The notes beneath the pieces were generated by a model. That model saw nothing but the letters and a program-made list of their open reading frames with translations, did not search any database and was not told the origin of the DNA. Made by a program: the position numbers and the translations under genes. Of a stretch of DNA of 64,000 nucleotides, positions 59,428-64,000 are shown one piece after another. The stretch spans positions 19,051 to 83,050 of the forward strand of contig LOEV01000075.1 in the NCBI GenBank assembly GCA_001516065.1. The letters are read 5' to 3'. Positions within the stretch are counted from its first letter, which is position 1. Every line of letters begins with the position of its first letter. The stretch comes from Alphaproteobacteria bacterium BRH_c36. GTDB taxonomy: Bacteria > Pseudomonadota > Alphaproteobacteria > Rhizobiales > Hyphomicrobiaceae.

Positions 59428-60226
59428 TCGCCTCCTTGGCGACGTTCTCGGCCATGCGCGCCTTGTACTCGAACAGCCCGCTACGCGTGACGGCGCGCCT
59501 GCTGCCCGGCGCCGGCCACGAGTTGGTGTTGCGGTCGCCGTCAGCCATGAACTTGAAGAAATCTCGGCACATCCAGTCGTAGTAGAGGAAAGACTTGTCC
59601 TTGTGCTCCCAGTTCAGGATGAAGCCGTAGGCGAGGGTGTCGATGAGTAGGCCGCCCATTGGCACGTCCCAACGGTCCTTCCAAACGCGCATCATTCGGC
59701 ATAGCCGTTTGAGGTTGCGGTTGGTGGTATCGTTTCGGTTCTTTATCGCGGCAATTTCGGCTCGCGGATTGGAAACCTTCCAGCTGCCTCCGGCATTGGA
59801 GTCGGGATAGATGAAGCTCGACCCGTCGGCGTGGGGAAAGCAAGGAAGGATCTCGAACTTCACGTTGTCGCTGAAGTTGATGACGAGGACTTGGCCGTCG
59901 GCAGAGATGTCGGTTGTGCCGTAGGTGTTGCGCACTGAGGTGCGCACGGCTTGCAGGAGAGCCGACGGGCCGTTGCCTGAATGGGCCCTGTACTGGTCGT
60001 ACAGGGCGACTGGTAGCTGATAGGCCATGTCGAGGTCGCTGATTTTGCCGATGGCCGTGTCTCGGCCGTACGATCCAACGTAGATGCTGTTGGCGGTATC
60101 ACTAGTGGTATTCCTGAAATCCGTGTTCAGGCGCCCCGTGATCCGCTTGTAGCGATAAGAGATATCATCGCCGTTGGTGATGGCGAGGTTGGCGTGGAAA
60201 GTCTGGAACCAGTCTGCGACGCTCAT
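59348..60226 (-). CDS. SMODS/CD-NTase nucleotidyltransferase
   Basis: From the Met at 60226 the protein has 292 residues. The catalytic motif 'GSYGRDTAIGKISDLDMAYQ' holds Gly51-Ser52 and Asp64-x-Asp66; a third acidic position appears as 'KFEILPCF'. 'GGLLIDTLAYGFI' and later blocks match CD-NTase proteins that make cyclic oligonucleotides upon phage infection. It is the central enzyme of the operon. The track start (60316) adds 30 poorly coding residues. Confidence 0.9.
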   Translation of the reverse strand: MSVADWFQTFHANLAITNGDDISYRYKRITGRLNTDFRNTTSDTANSIYVGSYGRDTAIGKISDLDMAYQLPVALYDQYRAHSGNGPSALLQAVRTSVRNTYGTTDISADGQVLVINFSDNVKFEILPCFPHADGSSFIYPDSNAGGSWKVSNPRAEIAAIKNRNDTTNRNLKRLCRMMRVWKDRWDVPMGGLLIDTLAYGFILNWEHKDKSFLYYDWMCRDFFKFMADGDRNTNSWPAPGSRRAVTRSGLFEYKARMAENVAKEAIAYDSKQQHPSAKTKWREIFGPSFPA

Positions 60227-60312
60227 GGCGGTATGGCCGTCTGCTGAGTTGTAAGAAGCCAACGGCGGTGGATGCGGTGAAGCTTGCAGCCTCGCCACGC
60301 GCCTTGACTGGA

Positions 60313-61323
60313 TCACTTCTTTCTCGGCTTGCGACTATCGATCTCGTTCTTGATGTGATCAAGGAATCGGTCGCCCCAGCCGTCCGTGTGCACGAACCGG
60401 TCGAATTTCTCGCTCGTCCCCTTCAGCAGGTCGATCCGCGACCGCTTCGAAACGTCCTGCCAGTCGTCATAGAGCACGTAAAGCGCGTTGCCATACCGCA
60501 CGTTCTCGAACACCACGAGGTCCGGCGCAAACTGCGCGCCGATGTAGGATGAGAAATTGGCGGTGCCTGCGAGATACGCCGTGGGCTTCAACGATGCGAA
60601 CAGTTTCAGCCGGTCGTCGACGATCGCATCGTCCTTAGTTGCCCGCCCCCTGCGACGCTTGCGAAACACCGCAATGATCTCATCGGCCGTGCCTGGCGGG
60701 AACACCTCCCAGGAGAGCGCGATCGTACCGAGGTACTCCTGGCGCGTCGCCGTGCTCTTGTAGACGCCGCAGACGCCGACGTTCTCCTGAAGGATGTTGA
60801 GCGCCCACAGTAGCTCCTTCTCGAAGCGCTCGTGGTCCCGATCGATGGAGCTCACAATCGAGAACTTGACCACCACGCTCGGCCGATCGCCTTCGCCCGG
60901 CTTGAGGATCTCGACAGCAATCTCGTGACCGCGCGGCTCGTCAAATTCCACTTGATAGACTTCGCGAGTGCGGGAAGTGGTGTGCGTGCCGTAGGTTGCA
61001 GCATCACCAAAATTTGGCGTTTCCCACGAGTATGTTTTCGTCGTCTTGGGCAGGTCCAACCGTTTGCGCTCCCAGCCCTCGACGTTGCGCTGAGACCACT
61101 TGCCCGAGCTGGACAGCGGTACGTGCGGATCGTCGACATGCACCTCGCCATCCTTGGCGGTCAAGCCGACGTGCTTGTACTGGCCGCGCTCGATCTCCAC
61201 GATTGGTATCACCTTGGTCTCTGCGACAACGATCAAACGCAAGTCAATGCGCGCAAGACTTGCGATGATGCGGGAGGGAATCTTCGAGAAATTCCTTTGC
61301 CACGGAAACTTTCGGTAGCGCAT
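60313..61323 (-). CDS. Unrecognised protein, first gene of the CBASS-like operon
   Basis: The Met at 61323 (MRYRKFPWQRNF) gives 336 residues. Features: a stretch 'EVYQVEFDEPRGHEIAVEI', a helical segment 'RFEKELLWALNILQENVG', basic 'RKRRRGRATKDD', and 'FAPDLVVFENVRYGNALYVL' with 'YDDWQDVSKRSRIDLLKG' near the end. No TM helix. I cannot name a domain. It is on the same strand as the CD-NTase with an 86-nt gap, so it may be a sensor, a regulator or a further effector. Confidence 0.65.
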   Translation of the reverse strand: MRYRKFPWQRNFSKIPSRIIASLARIDLRLIVVAETKVIPIVEIERGQYKHVGLTAKDGEVHVDDPHVPLSSSGKWSQRNVEGWERKRLDLPKTTKTYSWETPNFGDAATYGTHTTSRTREVYQVEFDEPRGHEIAVEILKPGEGDRPSVVVKFSIVSSIDRDHERFEKELLWALNILQENVGVCGVYKSTATRQEYLGTIALSWEVFPPGTADEIIAVFRKRRRGRATKDDAIVDDRLKLFASLKPTAYLAGTANFSSYIGAQFAPDLVVFENVRYGNALYVLYDDWQDVSKRSRIDLLKGTSEKFDRFVHTDGWGDRFLDHIKNEIDSRKPRKK

Positions 61324-61359
61324 GGGCGTAATCCGGCATGACGGCTCGGGCAACCACAA

Positions 61360-61883
61360 TGCAGCTGCGGCCGTTCGAGCAATTGACAGTTGGTCACCAG
61401 ATCAGAGCGCGCTGCTGCGCCGACAAGAGGCACGGTGCAAATATTTTTCCGTGGACGTTGAGTATTTTTGCTTGCGCATGCGCGAATCATGCCCCGCAAT
61501 TGATTCGTTTTCTCAAGAAAGAAAGTCCGACCAGCACGGCAGACCTTTCTCGTTGCTTCGGCAGAAGCTCGATCACTTGTGGTGCATAGGGGCAAGGTAC
61601 CGCGATCAAGAGCGATGCGGGTTATGCCTGGGTGCCCGCCATTCATTCGTCCGCTCTCGTAGGTCAAGCGGAGATCGCGGAGTAGTCTGGAGCAAGCATC
61701 GCGTCCGACGTCGCAGATGTCCGCAAACTCCGCAAACCGGAACGCAAGACGACAATGAGGATCGATGCAAATCCTGTTCCGAAGATTCAATCACGTCGAT
61801 CTGGTAGCGCGCTGGGAACATCCCGACCAGTAATCGAAAGCACATCACGCAGAGCGCTGGACTTGTTTCGTCGTAGGCCAAAC
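61360..61883. other. Non-coding stretch between the CBASS-like operon and AlpA
   Basis: ORFs on both strands (61322-61807 and 61233-61790) have unordered composition and no ribosome site. The CBASS promoter should lie at its left end; none is clear. Confidence 0.4.
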
Positions 61884-61913
61884 AAAAAAGGGACAGCCCG
61901 CTAAGGCTGTCCC
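61884..61913 (-). terminator. Rho-independent terminator after the AlpA gene
   Basis: A 9-bp stem (gggacagcc / ggctgtccc) at 61890-61913 is preceded on the plus strand by six A, so read on the minus strand it is a hairpin followed by T6, directly after the AlpA stop codon. Confidence 0.85.
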
Positions 61914-61918
61914 CGCCC

Positions 61919-62122
61919 CTACTCGGGGCGCTCACGGATACGCTTGTCAATCCAGTCGTGCACTTCCGCCTCAACGTAGCCCATTCGGCCTCGGGGATGG
62001 CGTGATAAGCGAACCCGCTTTGGGAACTTACCGACCGCCTCCAGTCGACTGATATGAGTTCTGCTGTATGACGTCAGCTGTTGCACGACCTTCATACTGA
62101 TCAAGCGTGGTGTCTGTGACAT
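61919..62122 (-). CDS. alpA: AlpA-family excisionase/regulator
   Basis: The 67-residue winged-helix protein reads 'LISMKVVQQLTSYSRTHISR', 'LEAVGKFPKRVRLSRHPRGR' and 'YVEAEVHDWIDKRI', typical of AlpA proteins that control integrase expression and excision of P4-like islands. It lies 67 nt downstream of the integrase on the same strand. Confidence 0.92.
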   Translation of the reverse strand: MSQTPRLISMKVVQQLTSYSRTHISRLEAVGKFPKRVRLSRHPRGRMGYVEAEVHDWIDKRIRERPE

Positions 62123-62188
62123 CGCGAATGCTCCTTGCAGGAGGCATTGCGCAATGCCAGCGTGGATGTTCGTCCACGTAGACTCTTC

Positions 62189-63304
62189 CTATGTGGGCTC
62201 TTGTGAGATCAGTGACAAGATATGGCTGTTCATCTTGTCCATCGCCGCCGCCATTTCCTCGCGGTACAAGTACCGATTGTATATCTTGGCAATCCTTCCC
62301 TCTGGCGACGCATGGCTCAATATCCGCTCCGTGATATGTGGCGGGATATCCAATGCGGATGCATTGGTTGACCAGGTCCGTCGTAGATCATGCAACGTCC
62401 AAGGATCAAGCTGGACCATGCTGTCCAACCTGCCCTTATTCTTTGACCAGGCACTGAATGGATGCCCCACCAAGCCAATCGGCGAGAAGTAGTATCCTCC
62501 CACCGGCTGCACTTGCAGCAAGACAAACTTCGTCAACCGACCAATCGGGCAATAGTGATCCCGGCCGTTCTTCATCACACGCGCTGGAAAATTGATCCCC
62601 TGTTCGTCGACCCAGGCTTCCTGCAACCGATCGATCTGACCTCGACGCTGCCCGGTCAGCATCAAGATACGAACGATCGCGCCATACTTCCCCAAGTTCT
62701 CACACGCATTCCAAATTGCCACCAACTCTTCTTCGGCGAGCACCCGCTCACGTGACGACGGGATCCTTGGCTTTTTGATCTTCTGTAATGGGTTGGCCTC
62801 GCAATACTCACGTGCCAGGCACCAGTTGAAGAAGATCTTGAGCACCGTATACGCGTGGGACCGGTTTGATTGGCCCGAGATTCTCTCCAGAGCGTCATCA
62901 ATTTCGTAGGCTCGCACCTCGCTCACCAGGCCTGGAAAGTTAAATCCCCGGAGATACCGCGCATATTCCGCCCAAGTTCGTTCAGCGATCTCACCTTCCT
63001 TTGCCCGCAGATAACGTTCCACGGCCTCCGGATAGCTGACATCCAAGCCTGTCTGCTCCCGAGCGTATCCCAGTCGGTCATACAAAATCCGTTTGGCTTC
63101 TTCGCGTGCTTGGCTCAGCGGCACCATTGGATATCGACCCAACGCTTTCCGCCGGCCTTTGACCATTATGATGAAGCTCTTCGTTCCTCCGTACCCAACC
63201 CGCACCCCGAAGGAAGGCAGTGAACTATCCCAATACGTCACGTTTCCACGCTCTGGCCGTCGCAACCGCTGGACCACGAGATCGGTAAGCTTCACTGTCG
63301 GCAT
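62189..63304 (-). CDS. P4-type tyrosine integrase
   Basis: The 371-residue protein begins 'MPTVKLTDLVVQRLRRPERG' with the DUF4102-like arm domain, then a SAM-like domain ('EGEIAERTWAEYARYLRGFN') and the catalytic domain: Arg in 'LMLTGQRRGQIDRLQ', His-x-x-Arg in 'WTLHDLRRTWSTNASAL', His in 'LSHASPEGRIAKIYNRYLYR' with the Tyr. It inserts and excises the island at a tRNA gene. It reads away from the tRNA-Thr fragment at 63432. Confidence 0.93.
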   Translation of the reverse strand: MPTVKLTDLVVQRLRRPERGNVTYWDSSLPSFGVRVGYGGTKSFIIMVKGRRKALGRYPMVPLSQAREEAKRILYDRLGYAREQTGLDVSYPEAVERYLRAKEGEIAERTWAEYARYLRGFNFPGLVSEVRAYEIDDALERISGQSNRSHAYTVLKIFFNWCLAREYCEANPLQKIKKPRIPSSRERVLAEEELVAIWNACENLGKYGAIVRILMLTGQRRGQIDRLQEAWVDEQGINFPARVMKNGRDHYCPIGRLTKFVLLQVQPVGGYYFSPIGLVGHPFSAWSKNKGRLDSMVQLDPWTLHDLRRTWSTNASALDIPPHITERILSHASPEGRIAKIYNRYLYREEMAAAMDKMNSHILSLISQEPT

Positions 63305-63431
63305 TTGGCAGCTCTTTGGCAGCTACTTCCATGGATCGCGAAGGTCACTATGTGCCACTGTCTATAAGAAATATCAATAAAAATAATGAGTTACGGACGC
63401 CATGTGCACCATGGCACACCAAGCCTTCTTA

Positions 63432-63476
63432 TTTGTAATCAGGGGGTCGGGAGTTCAAGTCTCTCCGGGGGCACCA
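63432..63476 (+). other. 3' half of tRNA-Thr(UGU): probable island attachment site
   Basis: The sequence from the anticodon loop (tttgtaa, anticodon TGT) through the variable region, T arm (gggag-ttcaagt-ctctc), acceptor strand (cgggggc), discriminator A and CCA is present. The 5' half is missing: before the loop the stem partner (cctga) is replaced by other sequence. This is the usual footprint of integration at a tRNA 3' end, so it should be attL or attR. Confidence 0.8.
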
Positions 63477-63615
63477 ATACTTTCAATGGCTTAGGGGTTG
63501 CATTCGCCTTCGGCGATCTCTCTAGTAAGCACATAGTAAGCACGGACGGCAGTGCATAGCGACCATCGAGCCCTATGTAGCTTGTCCGAAAAGAGCTGGG
63601 GGCGGGGGCAACCTA

Positions 63616-64000
63616 GGGAAGCTCTGAACAAGCTCCGAACCATGGCACAATCTGAGAATTGATTCGAGGGGTGCCCTGCCATGAGGCAGTTAAGCTTTGC
63701 GACACTTGATCACCGGAACAAGAAGAAGCAGACGAAGCGCGAGCGGTTTCTTGCCGAGATGGATACGGTGGTGCCGTGGTCGGCTCTGCTTGCGCTGATC
63801 GAACCGCATTATCCCAAGGCCGGCAACGGTCGGCGGCCGTACCCATGCGCGGTGATGCTGCGGATCTACTTCCTGCAACAGTGGTACCAACTCTCCGATC
63901 CGGGCGCGGAGGAAGCGCTCTACGACATCCAGTCCATGCGCGCTTTTGCGGGGCTCGAACTTGGCCGCGACGCGATCCCCGACGAGACGACGATCCTCAA
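63616..64000 (+). mobile_element. IS5-family element, left part
   Basis: A likely left inverted repeat (gggaagctctgaac) begins at 63616 with 'cta' before it; the transposase gene follows and is cut by the window end. Confidence 0.6.
63681..64000 (+). CDS. IS5-family transposase, truncated by window end
   Basis: The frame from the ATG at 63681 is open to the last base: 'MRQLSFATLDHRNKKKQTKR', 'EMDTVVPWSALLALIEPHYP', 'AVMLRIYFLQQWYQLSDPGA', 'EEALYDIQSMRAFAGLEL'. This is the IS5 N-terminal domain. Absent from the track because the stop is outside the window. Confidence 0.9.
   Translation, partial: MRQLSFATLDHRNKKKQTKRERFLAEMDTVVPWSALLALIEPHYPKAGNGRRPYPCAVMLRIYFLQQWYQLSDPGAEEALYDIQSMRAFAGLELGRDAIPDETTIL

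Noticed and set aside
61233-61807. Overlapping ORFs on both strands at 61.2-61.8 kb
   Set aside because: Neither has a ribosome site, a fold or a family; treated as non-coding.

Overview
The window looks like accessory DNA of a GC-rich alphaproteobacterium, probably Hyphomicrobiales (Bradyrhizobium/Nitrobacter/Hyphomicrobium-like). This is judged from the protein families (pRiA4b ORF-3, DUF3768, DUF411, alphaproteobacterial HME-RND efflux pumps) and the density of mobile DNA; no rRNA or housekeeping locus is present to fix the genus. It reads as a composite metal-resistance island. The right end carries a P4-type integrase next to the 3' half of a tRNA-Thr(UGU), which marks a probable attachment site. 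Four transposase genes (IS1182-, IS91-, IS1595- and IS5-type), a group II intron and several decayed genes lie inside or beside it.

Region by region: (A) 0-14 kb is a copper/silver block: DUF302 protein (cut by the window edge), a small secreted 'CAKGPC' protein, a CueR-like MerR regulator, CusB-like adaptor, CusA-like RND pump, CusF-like chaperone, an IS1182 element, a SHOCT protein, a DsbA-like protein, a frameshifted LTxxQ protein, a two-TM gene with two stop codons, a DUF411 protein and a c-type cytochrome. (B) 14-29 kb is a different element. It has small minus-strand plasmid-type genes (DUF3768), an HTH/beta-domain protein and a compact plus-strand operon for ubiquitin-like conjugation: beta-grasp protein, E2-like protein, helical protein, JAB/JAMM protease and ThiF/E1-like enzyme. 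It continues into a HerA/VirD4-type ATPase, a replication-relaxation protein and a HTH Rep-like gene, followed by three 22-bp iterons, an AT-rich stretch and a perfect DnaA box. This is the organisation of a plasmid or ICE replicon. An IS91-type element has landed in its distal part. (C) 29.5-31.4 kb is a group II intron. (D) 31.6-41 kb is a czc-type operon: outer-membrane channel, His-rich protein, His-rich adaptor, RND pump and TPR protein, then an IS1595 element and a second CAKGPC protein. (E) 41-46.5 kb holds a CDF exporter, a second DUF411, a second SHOCT protein, a second cytochrome c, and an lspA / HMA-CDF pair divergent from a PbrR/CadR-like MerR regulator, then a zinc-ribbon protein. 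(F) 47-58 kb has a frameshifted integrase, a nickel block (NreB-like MFS plus NicO/RcnA-like permease), a third RND system with an unusual fused adaptor, a two-component system and a third CAKGPC protein. (G) 58-61.4 kb is a pRiA4b ORF-3 protein and a minus-strand CBASS-like operon: an unrecognised protein, a CD-NTase and a SLATT membrane effector. (H) 62-64 kb has AlpA, the integrase, the tRNA-Thr fragment and the start of an IS5 transposase.

Together the metal genes cover Cu/Ag sensing and efflux, divalent-cation efflux (Zn/Cd/Co/Ni/Pb classes) and several uncharacterised periplasmic proteins that recur as a set in regions A and E. The most interesting parts are the ubiquitin-like conjugation operon tied to a replicon, the CBASS-like locus with an unassigned first gene, and the CAKGPC family. 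All function calls come from reading the sequence; no database search was possible.
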